Notes: generated by a model not told the origin, from the sequence alone. A stretch of DNA of 64,000 nucleotides from Nocardioides sp. SR21 (GCF_022761125.1 NZ_JAKWJR010000003.1:415192-479191); one strand, 5' to 3'; positions 52,013 to 63,982 are shown, counted from the first letter of the stretch. A program made the numbers and translations.

Positions 52013-52609
52013 TCACCTTTCCAGAAGACCCCGCGCCTGCGCCATCAGCACGGCGACCGCGAGGTGGGCGTCGGAGAGCCGCCCGGCGACGACCGCCTCC
52101 CGGAGCTCCGCGACCGGCACCCAGCCGAGCTCCATCTCAGCCTCCTCGTGCCGGGGCTCGAAGTCGCCCCGGCCGACGTCGGTGAGCCCCCGCGCGAGGT
52201 AGTAGTGCGCGGTCTCCTCGGTGATCCCGGGCGAGGAGTGCAGCGAGCCGAGGTGCACCCACTCGGCCGCCTCGTGCCCACCCTCCTCGACCAGCTCGCG
52301 CCGCGCGACGTGCAACGGCTCCTCGCCCTCGACGTCGCACAGGCCGGCGGGCAGCTGCACCAGCCGCTTGCCGACCGCGTGGCGGTACTGCCACAGGCAC
52401 AGCACGCGGTCCTCGTCGTCGACCGCGAGCACGATGGCCGCGCCGGGGTGCTCGACGACCAGCCGCTTGAACGGCTCCTCCTCGGGGTGGCCCGGGCGCT
52501 GGACCAGGTCGGCGCGCAGCTTCACCACCCAGCCGTCGCCGTCGTACTCGTAGGCGCTGGAGGCCACCGGCCAGGAGTCGGGTACGTCGCTCAGCTCGGG
52601 CGTCACCAT
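52013..52609 (-). CDS. NUDIX hydrolase, ADP-ribose pyrophosphatase-like
   Basis: A 198-aa protein from ATG 52609. The NUDIX box spans GLCDVEGEEPLHVARRELVE EGG (about residues 89-111), with the E and EExG metal ligands. Preceding WQYRHAVGKRLVQLPAG and following SSPGITEETAHYYLARGL match ADP-ribose pyrophosphatases, which hydrolyse ADP-ribose to AMP and ribose-5-phosphate. It sits between pyrG and ald as in many actinomycetes. Confidence 0.9.
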   Translation of the reverse strand: MVTPELSDVPDSWPVASSAYEYDGDGWVVKLRADLVQRPGHPEEEPFKRLVVEHPGAAIVLAVDDEDRVLCLWQYRHAVGKRLVQLPAGLCDVEGEEPLHVARRELVEEGGHEAAEWVHLGSLHSSPGITEETAHYYLARGLTDVGRGDFEPRHEEAEMELGWVPVAELREAVVAGRLSDAHLAVAVLMAQARGLLER

Positions 52610-52627
52610 GCGCGTGACGCTAGCCGG

Positions 52628-53569
52628 TCAGCCGCGGAAGGCGTACGTCGTGCCGTTGACCTGCCACCAGCGCAGCAGACCGGTGAGGTTGGCGCCGGCG
52701 CTGTTGCCGACGCTGATCGAGATGCCGTGCACCTCTCGCCCAGCGTCGGACGCCAGCACCTGCGACCAGGCCATCGGGCTGCCCAGCGCGCCGGAGTTGT
52801 CCAACCGCCAGGCACCGCTGGTGGGGACCCACTCGTGGAACGGGCCCTCCGCGGCGTCCGGGTCCACCAGCTGGTTGCCCGGCTGGAAGATGTAGACGTC
52901 GTCGCGAGTGCGGCCGTCGTCGTCCTGGACGTAGATGCGCACCGTCGGCGCTCCCGCGCCGTTCGTCTCGCCGGTCGTCGTGTAGCGCATGTTGAGCGCC
53001 AGGTTGCGGAAGCTCGACAGCGCAGGCGTCCCGGAGACGGCGAGCTGGAGCTCACCACCGGCCGTACTGCCATCGGCGTACGGACCGAAGCGGACACCGT
53101 CGGGCGTCAGCGTGACGCCGGTGCCGCTCGCCGTGAACTGCCCACCCAGAGCCGACACGACGTTCTCGGACGACGTGCCGGGCTCGCCCTGCGGCCCGGT
53201 CGCCCCGGTCGCACCCGTCGCGCCGGTCGCGCCCGTGGCACCCGTCGGTCCCGTGACGCCCTCCGGTCCCCGGACTCCCTGCACACCACGCGGACCCGTC
53301 AGCCCCGGGGCACCGTCGACGCCGTCCTCCCCATCCACGCCGTCAGCGCCCGCTGCACCCGCCGGGCCGGCCGGCCCTGCGGGACCGACCTGCCCGCGCA
53401 GCTTCGCCTCGGCGCTGTCGTTGATGTCGCGCAGCTTGATGGTGCCGTCCTTGATCTCCTTGGACGTCACCAGCCCGGCCGCGACGGCCCCGCTGGTGGC
53501 CGAGATCCCGGCGACGAGGACGCCAGCGACGGCGACGGCGGACAGCTGGCCACGCGAGAGGGAGAGCAC
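52628..53569 (-). CDS. Collagen-like repeat protein, exported
   Basis: A 313-aa protein from GTG 53569. An N-terminal hydrophobic segment (SAVAVAGVLVAGISATSGAV) acts as signal or anchor, then KEIKDGTIKLRDINDSAEAK LRGQ, a stretch common before actinobacterial collagen-like repeats. About 25 Gly-x-y triplets follow (residues 60-130), including five GAT triplets in a row encoded by short tandem DNA repeats. The C-terminal domain of about 180 aa is a predicted beta-sandwich (VRIYVQDDDGRTRDDVYIFQ). Likely a surface trimer; binding partner unknown. Confidence 0.82.
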   Translation of the reverse strand: MLSLSRGQLSAVAVAGVLVAGISATSGAVAAGLVTSKEIKDGTIKLRDINDSAEAKLRGQVGPAGPAGPAGAAGADGVDGEDGVDGAPGLTGPRGVQGVRGPEGVTGPTGATGATGATGATGATGPQGEPGTSSENVVSALGGQFTASGTGVTLTPDGVRFGPYADGSTAGGELQLAVSGTPALSSFRNLALNMRYTTTGETNGAGAPTVRIYVQDDDGRTRDDVYIFQPGNQLVDPDAAEGPFHEWVPTSGAWRLDNSGALGSPMAWSQVLASDAGREVHGISISVGNSAGANLTGLLRWWQVNGTTYAFRG

Positions 53570-53598
53570 GGCGCAGACCCTAGCGGCCGGACCGCCGC

Positions 53599-56152
<2,554 letters not shown>

Positions 56153-56156
<4 letters not shown>

Positions 56157-57313
56157 GAGAACAGTCCTTGGATGGTGTCGGTCAGCTGGTCGGCCCACTC
56201 CTGGCCCACCGGGGTGACAGCGACGGCGGCGGCGAGGGCGACCAGGCCGGCGAGCATCACCAGCAGCAGGTGCCACGGCCGCACGCGGCCGGAGTAGAGG
56301 TACGGGACGGCGGCCGCGTCGACCAGCCGGTGCCCGACCTTGAGCCGGGTCAGGTAGGTGCTGGCCAGGCCGACGCGCTGCCGGTCCAGGAAGTCGTCGA
56401 GCGTCGCGTGCATGCCGACCCCGACGATCACCGCCGCGTCGGCGGCATCGGCGAGGATCAGACCGGCGTCCTCGGGAGTCGCCGCGGACTCGAAGCGCAG
56501 CGGTCGCACGCCCATCCGCTCGAGCTGGTCGAGGTCGTCACGGTGCGCGCCGCGGTCCATGCGGACCACCACGTCGCGCGCCGCGCGCAGCGCCTTGGCG
56601 GGCGGAAGCTCGTCCTCGATCACGATCACGTCGGGCCGGTGACCCGCCGCGCGCAGCAGCTCTGCTCCGGCTCCGACCCCGATCAGCACCGGGTGCTGCT
56701 CGCGCAGGAACGTCCGGATCCCGGCGAGCTCGCGCTCCGCGTCGTGGCCGCCCACCACCACGACCACGGGGCGCCCCTCCACCTTCGTCGCGAGCCGGGG
56801 CACGCCGCGGCCGTGCAGCAGCAGGTCCTGCTCGCGGCGGAGGAACTCGGTGCTGTTGTGCGTGAACGTCTCGAGCTGGCTGGCCAGACCCGAGCGAGCC
56901 AGGTCCAGCTCGGCGGCGAGCGTGTCGGGGTCGACCTCGCGGCCCTGCGCGACCAGCTCGTCGCCGACGTACACACCGCCCTCGTGCAGCCGCACCACGC
57001 GGCCGTCGCCGATCGCCGCCAGGGCCGTGACGCCGATGCCGTCGACCACGCGGACGCCGGCGTCGGTGAGAACCTGCGGGCCGAGGCTCGGGTAGCGCCC
57101 CGAGACCATCGGGGCCGCGTTCACCACGGCCGCGACCTCCGCGTCGACCAGCGCCTGCGCGGTCGTGCGGTCCAGGTCCACGTGGTCGACGACGGCGATG
57201 TCGCCCGGCCGGAGCCGGGGCAGCACCTGTCGGGTGCGTCGTTCGACGCGGGCGGTCCCCACGATGCCGGGCAGGCCGGCGGCGGAGCGTTGGCGGACGG
57301 GGATCTTCAGCAC
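56153..57313 (-). CDS. steA: SteA-like putative cytokinetic-ring protein
   Basis: A 386-aa protein from GTG 57313. The N-terminal domain (LPGIVGTARVERRTRQVLPR LRPGD) and the centre GRPVVVVVGGHDAERELAG, then HRPDVIVIEDELPPAKALR, match the thiamin-pyrophosphokinase-like domain of SteA. One membrane helix is near the C-terminus (WHLLLVMLAGLVALAAAVAV). SteA takes part in peptidoglycan remodelling at division in corynebacteria. It is coupled to the MctB/SteB-like gene. Confidence 0.85.
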
Positions 57314-57371
57314 TGACCCGATGTTGCCAAAGGGACAGGCGTGATCCGCGGACCACCGGAAGCCGGGCGCG

Positions 57372-59066
57372 TCAGCGAGCGGCGCGGAGCTCCTGGGCCA
57401 CGTCGAGCAGCTCGCGGGCGTGCGCCAGCGCGGTGTCGGAGTCCGCGAGCCCGGCCAGCATCCGGGACAGCTCCCGCTCGCGCTGCTCGTCATCGAGCAC
57501 GGTCAGGCCGGAGCTCGTGACGGTGCCGTCGGAGGACTTCTCGACCACCACGTGACGGTCGGCGTACGCCGCCACCTGCGGCAGGTGGGTGACCACCAGC
57601 ACCTGGGCGCTGCTCGCCAGCTGGGCGAGCCGGCGGCCGACCTCGACCGCCGCCGCACCGCCGACGCCGGCGTCGACCTCGTCGAACACGAACGTCGGCA
57701 CCGGGCTGGTCCCGGCCAGCGCGACCTCGAGGGCCAGCATCACGCGGGACAGCTCGCCGCCCGACGCGCCCTTGGCCAGGGCCCGCGGCTCGGAGCCGGT
57801 GTTGGCAGCCAGCATCAGCTCGACCTCGTCGGCACCCGACGCGGTGAAGCGCCCCTTGGGCCGGACGTCGACGCTGAGCCGGGCGTGCGGCATGGCCAGC
57901 AGCGTCAGCTCGGCGGTGACCTCGGTGCCGAGCCGTCCGGCCGCCTCGGTCCGCGCGGCTGTCAGCGCGGCCGCCGCGGCGTCGCGGTCGCGGGTCAGGA
58001 CATCCTGCTGGGCGCGCAGCTCCTCGATCCGCCCGTCGGTGTTGTCCAGGTCGAGCAGCCGGCTAGCCGAACGCTCCGCCCAGGCGAGCACCTCGTCGAT
58101 CGTGTCGCCGTACTTCCGCGTCAGCGCGGTCAGTGCCGCCCGGCGCTCGGACACCGCCGCCAGCCGGGCGGGATCGGTGTCGATCCGGTCGGCGTACGAC
58201 GCGACGTCCGCCGCCAGGTCCGACAGCAGGTAGGTCAGCTCCGCCAGCCGGTCGGCCAGCTCGCCCGCCTCGGCGTCGTGCTCACGCACGCCCTCGAGCG
58301 CGGTGCGGGCAGCGGAGGTGGTCGCCAGGGCGTCCGGGTCGCCCTGCTCGCTGGAGAGCGCCTCGCGGGCCTGCTCGGCGGCGGTCCGCAGGGTGTCGGA
58401 GAACCCGAGCCGGGTCTCCTCGGCCGCGAGCGTGGCGTCCTCGCCGGGCTCGGGCGCGACCGCCTCGACCTCACCCAGCCCGAAGCGGAGCAGGTCCGCT
58501 TCCTGGGCGCGCTCGCGAGCGTGCGCGACGACCTCGTCGAGCTCGCGCTCCACGGCCTCGAGCCGGTGGAAGACGTCGGCGTACGTCGCCAGCAGCGTCG
58601 CCAGCGACTCGCCGCCGAACCGGTCGAGCGCGTCGCGCTGCGCGGCCGCCTGCAGCAGTCGGTGCTGGTCGGACTGGCCGTGCACCGCCACCAGCGGCTC
58701 TGCGACCTCCGCGAGCGCCGAGACCGGCACCGACGCGCCGCCCACGAACGCGCGGGACCGGCCCTCGGCGGACACGTTGCGCGCCAGGACCACGCGGTCG
58801 TCCTCGACCTCTCCCCCGGCCTCCTCGACCGCGGCGCCGAACGCGCTGAGGTCGCCGACCCGCACGACCCCCTCGACCCGCGCGCTCTTGGCGCCCGTGC
58901 GCACCGCGCCGCTGTCGGAGCGCCCGCCGAGCAGCAGGCCGAGCGCCGTGACGATCATCGTCTTGCCCGCACCGGTCTCACCGGTGATCACGGTCAGGCC
59001 CGGGCCGAGCTCCAGCGTCGAGGACTCGATCACGCCCAGCGAGCTGATCCGGATCTCCTCAAGCAC
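57372..59066 (-). CDS. recN: DNA repair protein RecN
   Basis: A 564-aa protein from GTG 59066. An SMC-like ATPase with Walker A VITGETGAGKTMIVTALGLL (about residues 29-48), a long coiled coil split by a hinge (about 150-350), the signature LAKGASGGELSRVMLALEVA, and Walker B TFVFDEVDAGVGG AAAVEV followed by QVLVVTHLPQVAAYAD. It acts on double-strand breaks. It overlaps the nadK stop by 8 bases, as in many Gram-positives. Confidence 0.96.
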   Translation of the reverse strand: MLEEIRISSLGVIESSTLELGPGLTVITGETGAGKTMIVTALGLLLGGRSDSGAVRTGAKSARVEGVVRVGDLSAFGAAVEEAGGEVEDDRVVLARNVSAEGRSRAFVGGASVPVSALAEVAEPLVAVHGQSDQHRLLQAAAQRDALDRFGGESLATLLATYADVFHRLEAVERELDEVVAHARERAQEADLLRFGLGEVEAVAPEPGEDATLAAEETRLGFSDTLRTAAEQAREALSSEQGDPDALATTSAARTALEGVREHDAEAGELADRLAELTYLLSDLAADVASYADRIDTDPARLAAVSERRAALTALTRKYGDTIDEVLAWAERSASRLLDLDNTDGRIEELRAQQDVLTRDRDAAAAALTAARTEAAGRLGTEVTAELTLLAMPHARLSVDVRPKGRFTASGADEVELMLAANTGSEPRALAKGASGGELSRVMLALEVALAGTSPVPTFVFDEVDAGVGGAAAVEVGRRLAQLASSAQVLVVTHLPQVAAYADRHVVVEKSSDGTVTSSGLTVLDDEQRERELSRMLAGLADSDTALAHARELLDVAQELRAAR

Positions 59067-60009
59067 TGCCGTCCTCCTGAGCCAGTCGCCGGCGCCGCTC
59101 GGCCGAACCGCGCCAACCCGCGACCGGGAGCCCGAACTTGGCCACCAGCCGGTCGGTGAACGGCGCCTCGTGCAGCCGCACCAGCCGCACCGGGGTGTCG
59201 CTGCGGCGCACCTCGATCCGGGCGCCCGGCGGCAGGTCGACGGTACGCCGGCCGTCGCACCACAGCACCCCGGCGCCGTCGGTGCGCGCGAGCACCTCGA
59301 CGGCCAGCACCGACGTGGGCGCGACCACCAGCGGGCGGGCGAACAGCGCGTGCGCGCTGATCGGCACCATCAGTAGCGCCTCGACGCCCGGCCACACGAC
59401 CGGGCCGCCCGCGCTGAAGTTGTAGGCGGTCGAGCCGGTCGGCGTCGCGCACACCACGCCGTCGCAGCCCCACCGCGACAGCGGCCGGCCGTCCACCTCG
59501 ACCACGACCTCGAGCATCCGCTCGCGCGCGGCCTTCTCGACGCTCGCCTCGTTCAGCGCCCAGGTGCGGGTGACGACCTCCCCGTCACGCTGCACGATCA
59601 CGTCGAGCGTGAGCCGGTCCTCGATCGTGTAGCGGCGCGCGACGATCGCCTCGATCGTCGACTCGATGTCGTCGTACTCCGCCTCGGCCAGGAACCCCAC
59701 GTGCCCGAGGTTCACGCCGAGCACAGGGGCATCCGACCCGCGGGTCAGCTCCGCCGCGCGCAGGATCGTGCCGTCGCCGCCGATCACCACCACCAGCTCG
59801 CACCCGCGGATGTCGTCGTGGACGATCTCGATCGAGCCGTCAGCCGCCTCGAGGCCGAGATCGGCCGCCTCGTCCGCGAGCAGGCGGACCACGAGCCGGT
59901 GCGACGTCAGTGCCTTCACGAAGGCGCGCGCGACCTCGCGCGCGTCGTCTCGCCCGGTGTGGGCGATCAACAGCACGCGGCGCACGTCGGTGGGCTCGCT
60001 CGCGGTCAC
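59059..60009 (-). CDS. nadK: NAD kinase
   Basis: A 316-aa protein from GTG 60009, overlapping the tlyA stop (GTGA). Motifs are LVVVIGGDGTILRAAELTRG (catalytic GGDG), VNLGHVGFLAEAE, LNEASVEK (NE-x-SVEK), and CDGVVCATPTGSTAYNFSAG GP. It phosphorylates NAD+ to NADP+. The tlyA-nadK-recN order is typical. Confidence 0.96.
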   Translation of the reverse strand: MTASEPTDVRRVLLIAHTGRDDAREVARAFVKALTSHRLVVRLLADEAADLGLEAADGSIEIVHDDIRGCELVVVIGGDGTILRAAELTRGSDAPVLGVNLGHVGFLAEAEYDDIESTIEAIVARRYTIEDRLTLDVIVQRDGEVVTRTWALNEASVEKAARERMLEVVVEVDGRPLSRWGCDGVVCATPTGSTAYNFSAGGPVVWPGVEALLMVPISAHALFARPLVVAPTSVLAVEVLARTDGAGVLWCDGRRTVDLPPGARIEVRRSDTPVRLVRLHEAPFTDRLVAKFGLPVAGWRGSAERRRRLAQEDGSA

Positions 60010-60845
60010 GACTCCACCTTCTCACTCGCCGCCCCCGGCGGTGCGGCGGCGCGCACCGCACTGTGGATGACCTCCTCGTCGAGGGTCGCCGGCCCGTGCT
60101 TGAGCCACAGGAAGAACTCGACGTTCCCCGAGGGCCCGGGCAGCGGGCTGGTCGCCACCATCCGCGCACCCCAGCCGCGCTGCGCGGCTGCGGCGGCGAC
60201 CTTGGCCACCATCTCGGCGCGCAGCGCCGGGTCGCGCACGACCCCGCCCTTGCCGAGTCGTTCCTTGCCGACCTCGAACTGCGGCTTCACCATCAGCGCC
60301 AGGTCGCCGTCCGGCGCCGTCACGCCGATCAGGGCGTCCATCACCAGCTCCAGCGAGATGAACGACAGGTCGCCGACGACCACGTCCACCGGGCCCTCGG
60401 TGACCTCCTCGGTCAGCTCGCGCACGTTCACCCGGTCGCGCACCAGCACCCGGTCGTCCGACTGCAGCTTCCACGCCAGCTGGCCGTACCCCACGTCCAC
60501 GGCCACCACCTGCGCCGCACCGTGGCGCAGCAACACGTCGGTGAAACCACCCGTGGACGCACCCGCGTCGAGGCAGCGACGCCCGGAGACCACGAACCCG
60601 TGCGGCTCGAACGCCTCCAGCGCGCCGGCGAGCTTGTGCCCGCCCCGCGACACGTAGTCGGGACGGTCCGGGTCCTCGGCGACCACGATCGCGACGTCGG
60701 TGGTCACCCCGGTCGCCGGCTTGGTCGCCAGGGCGCCCGAGACCTTCACCCGTCCCTGGGCGATCAGCTCGCTGGCGTGCTCACGCGAACGCGCCAGCCC
60801 CCGCCGGACCAGCTCGGCGTCCAGACGAAGTCGTCGTGGCGGCAC
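60006..60845 (-). CDS. tlyA: TlyA-family 2'-O rRNA methyltransferase
   Basis: A 279-aa protein from GTG 60845. An N-terminal S4 domain (RLDAELVRRGLARSREHASE LIAQGRVKV) precedes an FtsJ-like Rossmann fold with LDAGASTGGFTDVLLRHGA (SAM site) and the catalytic tetrad residues in PVDVVVGDLSFISLELV and ALMVKPQFEVGK. In mycobacteria TlyA methylates cytidines of 16S and 23S rRNA, and its loss gives capreomycin resistance. Confidence 0.94.
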   Translation of the reverse strand: MPPRRLRLDAELVRRGLARSREHASELIAQGRVKVSGALATKPATGVTTDVAIVVAEDPDRPDYVSRGGHKLAGALEAFEPHGFVVSGRRCLDAGASTGGFTDVLLRHGAAQVVAVDVGYGQLAWKLQSDDRVLVRDRVNVRELTEEVTEGPVDVVVGDLSFISLELVMDALIGVTAPDGDLALMVKPQFEVGKERLGKGGVVRDPALRAEMVAKVAAAAAQRGWGARMVATSPLPGPSGNVEFFLWLKHGPATLDEEVIHSAVRAAAPPGAASEKVES

Positions 60846-60847
60846 GG

Positions 60848-61069
60848 TCAGGCGGTGTCAGCAGGGTCGGCCGGGCGGTCCAGCGCACGCCGGAGCTGCT
60901 CATGAGCGGTCTCGAAGACGCCCACGTGCTCCTCGAGCGGGCGCTCCTCGAGCTCCTCGACGGCCGTGATCACCGCGTCGACGTCCGCGACTCCCGTGCG
61001 CACGCGCTCGGGCTCCGACGGCACCGTCTCCGGCTCCTCGGGGCCGGGGAAGTCCGGGTCCTCAGTCAT
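60848..61069 (-). CDS. Small acidic hypothetical protein
   Basis: A 73-aa protein from ATG 61069. It begins with a disordered acidic tail (EDPDFPGPEEPETVPSEPE) and has one amphipathic helix pair (VADVDAVITAVEELEERPLE and VFETAHEQLRRALDR). Such proteins commonly sit between the HAD phosphatase and tlyA in actinomycetes. Function unknown. It is two bases from tlyA and nine from the HAD gene stop, so it is part of the operon. Confidence 0.78.
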   Translation of the reverse strand: MTEDPDFPGPEEPETVPSEPERVRTGVADVDAVITAVEELEERPLEEHVGVFETAHEQLRRALDRPADPADTA

Positions 61070-61078
61070 GGGCTGAGG

Positions 61079-62110
61079 CTACCGCGCGGGTTCCTCGAGG
61101 CCGGACACCTGCGCCGGTTCCCCCGCCTCGTCGAGGTGCGACCAGGCCGCGGCCGCGACCACGCGCCACCAGTCCTCGACCGACCCGTCGCCCCTCACCT
61201 CCAGTGCACCCTCACGGACCTGGGCTCGCCAGTCGCCGAGGACCCAGCTCCCGTCGCTCGTCTCGGGCGCCGCGTGCGCGACCAGCAGGCCGGCCAGGTC
61301 GGGAGCGATGTATGTCGGCCGTTCGGCCGGCATCGCCGCGACCAGCTCGGGCAGCCGGGTGACCCCGGTGAGCACCAGAAGCGAGTCCACGCCGACCCGA
61401 CGGGCGCCCTCGATGTCGGTGTCCAGCCGGTCGCCGACCATCAGCGGGCGCTGGCCGCCCACGCGGCGCACGGTCTCGTCGAGCAGCGGCCGCTCCGGCT
61501 TGCCGGCCACGACCGGGTCGACGCCCGCGAAGCGGCGCAGCATGTCCACCTGGACCCCGTGGCCGGGAGCCACGCCGAACGCCGTCGGGATCGTCGCGTC
61601 GGTGTTGCTGGCCACCCACGGGAGACCGTCGCGGATCCGCACGGCCGCCCGCATGATCTCGGACCACCGCACCTCCGGCCCGTAGCCGGTCGCGATCGCC
61701 ACCGCGTCGTCGTCCACCCCGACCGGTGTCAGCCCGGCCGCGACCAGCGACTCGCGCAGCCCGTCCGAGCCCAGGCACACCACCGACTCCCCCGCCCCGA
61801 ACCGGTCGAGCAACACCCGAGCGGCCGCCTGCGCGGACGTCACGACGTCCTCGGTGGCCGCGTCGACCCCGAGGTCGCGCAGATGTGCGGCCACCGTGGC
61901 CGGCGGGCGAGCGGCATTGTTCGTGATGAACGCGAGCCGCATCCCGGCGGAGCGCGCGGCAGCGAGGTGCTCGGAGGCGCCCGGGACCGCATCGCCACTG
62001 ACGTAGACGACGCCGTCCAGGTCGAGCATCGCCAGGTCGTACGCCCCGGACAGGGCCTGGTCAGACGTGCCGAGCACGCACACCTCCACGAGGATCGGAT
62101 GTGCAGGCAC
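61079..62110 (-). CDS. HAD-superfamily IIA hydrolase (NagD-like phosphatase)
   Basis: A 343-aa protein from GTG 62110. The HAD motifs are YDLAMLDLDGVVYVSG (I; nucleophile Asp), LAFITNNAARPP (II), VAGKPERPLLDE (III Lys) and MVGDRLDTDIEGARRVGVDS (IV). The IIA cap lies between motifs II and III. It resembles 4-nitrophenyl- or glycerol-phosphate phosphatases of the tlyA cluster. A C-terminal extension of about 70 aa is of unknown role. It is divergent from the DUF1015 gene (14 bp between starts). Confidence 0.9.
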   Translation of the reverse strand: MPAHPILVEVCVLGTSDQALSGAYDLAMLDLDGVVYVSGDAVPGASEHLAAARSAGMRLAFITNNAARPPATVAAHLRDLGVDAATEDVVTSAQAAARVLLDRFGAGESVVCLGSDGLRESLVAAGLTPVGVDDDAVAIATGYGPEVRWSEIMRAAVRIRDGLPWVASNTDATIPTAFGVAPGHGVQVDMLRRFAGVDPVVAGKPERPLLDETVRRVGGQRPLMVGDRLDTDIEGARRVGVDSLLVLTGVTRLPELVAAMPAERPTYIAPDLAGLLVAHAAPETSDGSWVLGDWRAQVREGALEVRGDGSVEDWWRVVAAAAWSHLDEAGEPAQVSGLEEPAR

Positions 62111-62124
62111 CCTACGATGCTTCG

Positions 62125-63249
62125 ATGGACGCCGACTCCGTGGTCACCCCACCCCACGTCGCGCGCCCGTTCCGGTTGCTGCCCTTTCGGGGTCTGACCC
62201 TCGCGCCCAACCGGATCGGAGATCCTGCCTCGGTGCGTGCGCTGACCCGCCGGTACCGCGGCGTTGCAGACCGCCTGCACCGCTGGGAGCAGAACGGTCA
62301 GGTCGTCCACGACCAGCTCCCGGCGGTCTACCTGCACGAGTACGTCGGCGACGGCATCACCGTCCGCGGCCTGGTCGGGGCCCTGGACATCTCCCGCCGG
62401 GCGACCGCCCGCGACGAGATGGCGGTGTTCCCGCACGAGGGGATCCACCCCGCGCAGGCCGACGAGCTCGCCCAGCGGATGCTCGAGATGGAGATCAACC
62501 CGGCGCCGATCCTGCTCGTGCACCGCGGGTCGCAGGAGCTCCGCTCGCTCCTCGGCGAGGTGGCCCGGCGCGAGCCGTTGCGCTCCTTCACCGATCGAGG
62601 TGACCAGCAGCACCGGTTGTGGGCAGTCTCCGAACCCGACGAGCTCGACACCGTCGCCCAGGCGTTGGCCCCGGCCCGCGCTCTGATCGCCGACGGCCAT
62701 CACCGGTACGCGGCCTACCTGCGGATGCAGCGGCAGGTACCAGGGCCGGCGACCGACAGCGGCCTGGCGATGCTCGTCGACCAGGACGACACGCCGCTGT
62801 ACCTCGGCGCCATCCACCGCGTCCTCGGCCGCACCCGCCTGACCGCCCTGCAACGGGCGGCCGAGTCGGCCGGCATCGCCGCGGAGCGGGTCGACCCCGA
62901 CCAGGCGCTCGGACGGCTCAGCCGGGACCGGCTGGTCGCCACCGACGGCCAGGAATGGCTCACGCTCCAAATCGACGTCCGCACCGACCGCACCGCCGTC
63001 GAGGTGCTCCACGAGGACCTGATCCCCCGCCTCGGCCCGGCCCCGTCGTCGGTCGGCCACCATCACACCGCGGAGGACGCTCTCGCGGCCATCGAGGGCC
63101 GCGTACGGGTCGCCGTGCTGATGCCAGCGCCGGACTTCGAGCAGGTCCTCGGCGTGGCCGCGGCCGACCGGCTGCTGCCGGAGAAGGCGACCTCCTTCCA
63201 GCCGAAGCCCAACGTCGGCGTCCTCATCCGCGCGCTGCGCGACGGATGA
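62125..63249 (+). CDS. DUF1015 family protein
   Basis: A 374-aa protein from ATG 62125. Family features are VARPFRLLPFRGLTLAPNRI at the N-terminus, YLHEYVGDGITVRGLVGAL, HRLWAVSEPDELDTVAQALA and the conserved LIADGHHRYAAYLRMQ motif (about residues 190-205). DUF1015 proteins often lie near serine/phosphate metabolism genes and resemble SerC-linked proteins, but the reaction is unproven. Its 3' end overlaps the convergent SSB gene by 26 bp. Confidence 0.88.
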   Translation: MDADSVVTPPHVARPFRLLPFRGLTLAPNRIGDPASVRALTRRYRGVADRLHRWEQNGQVVHDQLPAVYLHEYVGDGITVRGLVGALDISRRATARDEMAVFPHEGIHPAQADELAQRMLEMEINPAPILLVHRGSQELRSLLGEVARREPLRSFTDRGDQQHRLWAVSEPDELDTVAQALAPARALIADGHHRYAAYLRMQRQVPGPATDSGLAMLVDQDDTPLYLGAIHRVLGRTRLTALQRAAESAGIAAERVDPDQALGRLSRDRLVATDGQEWLTLQIDVRTDRTAVEVLHEDLIPRLGPAPSSVGHHHTAEDALAAIEGRVRVAVLMPAPDFEQVLGVAAADRLLPEKATSFQPKPNVGVLIRALRDG

Positions 63250-63595
63250 GCCGCCCCGAGCTCATCTCGACCTCGACCCTCGAGCCGACGGACGAGCCCG
63301 AGCGGTAGAACCGCCGGTGCAGCGCGCCGACGACCTCGACCACGTCGTCGGCCGCCCATGAGGCGACCGAGCGCCGGGCACGCGCGGACCATGCAGCGCA
63401 CTCGAGGGCGTCCACCGCCTGCCGGCGCTGAGCGCCACCGGGCGGCCGAGGAACGACCACCCGGAACGTCCACAGGGAGTCACCGCTCGGCAGTACGCGC
63501 TCCTCGGGTGGCTGGGAGATCCTGCCGACGAGGCGGACCTCGTTGGCGGTGTCGATCTCGGGGCCGGCTTTCGGTTTCGTCTTCGGTGCGGACAT
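63224..63595 (-). CDS. Single-stranded DNA-binding (SSB)-fold protein
   Basis: A 123-aa protein from ATG 63595 with GGAGGTGAT 7 bases upstream, the strongest ribosome-binding site in the window. An OB fold: NEVRLVGRISQPPEERVLPS GDSLWTFRVVV, then the strand-3 to -5 region ECAAWSARARRSVASWAADD VVEVVGAL and SSVGSRVEVE. It lacks the acidic DDDIPF tail of the main SSB and is short, so it is a paralogue rather than the replicative protein. Confidence 0.82.
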   Translation of the reverse strand: MSAPKTKPKAGPEIDTANEVRLVGRISQPPEERVLPSGDSLWTFRVVVPRPPGGAQRRQAVDALECAAWSARARRSVASWAADDVVEVVGALHRRFYRSGSSVGSRVEVEMSSGRLIRRAARG

Positions 63596-63717
63596 CGCAC
63601 ATCACCTCCGAGTACCACCGTCGGGGGCTGGACCGACAGCCGCCGGGCTCGCATCGCCGGCCTGGGGAGAGACCGGCGGAAGGGCGCGCGGTGGAAGGAA
63701 AGTGGCCCGAAATGCCA

Positions 63718-63749
63718 AGCAGGGCCACACAAAGATGTGTGGCCCTGCT
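63718..63749 (-). terminator. Terminator of the rRNA operon
   Basis: A perfect 14-bp stem (63718-63731 with 63736-63749, loop AAGA on the plus strand) lies 10 bp past the 3' end of 5S. After the stem the minus strand reads TGGCATTTCG, a short T-rich stretch. Confidence 0.75.
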
Positions 63750-63758
63750 GGAAAGAAT

Positions 63759-63875
63759 GTCCGGCGGCGTCCTACTCTCCCACAACCTCTCGGTTGCAGT
63801 ACCATCGGCGCTGAAAGGCTTAACTTCCGGGTTCGGGATGGGACCGGGTGTTTCCCTTTCGCCATGGCCGCCGTA
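63759..63875 (-). rRNA. rrf: 5S ribosomal RNA
   Basis: On the minus strand the sequence runs from ACGGCGGCCATGGCGAAAGG to GTAGGACGCCGCCGGAC. It contains the conserved CCCGAACCCGGAAGTTAAGC and CGCCGATGGTACTGC blocks and complementary ends (CGGCGGCC / GCCGCCGG type). Length of about 117 nt is typical. Confidence 0.93.
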
Positions 63876-63982
63876 ACTCTAGCGGTATCGCCCGGAAGAA
63901 CTTCACGGGCGAACCAAGACTTGTTCAGTTATACAACTGGATGTGGACGCGAGGCTTTGTAGGTTTTTGTTGAGGGTTTGTA

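Noticed and set aside
53170..53400. Microsatellite or mobile repeat inside the collagen-like gene
   Set aside because: The repetition is explained by Gly-x-y codons of the collagen-like segment.
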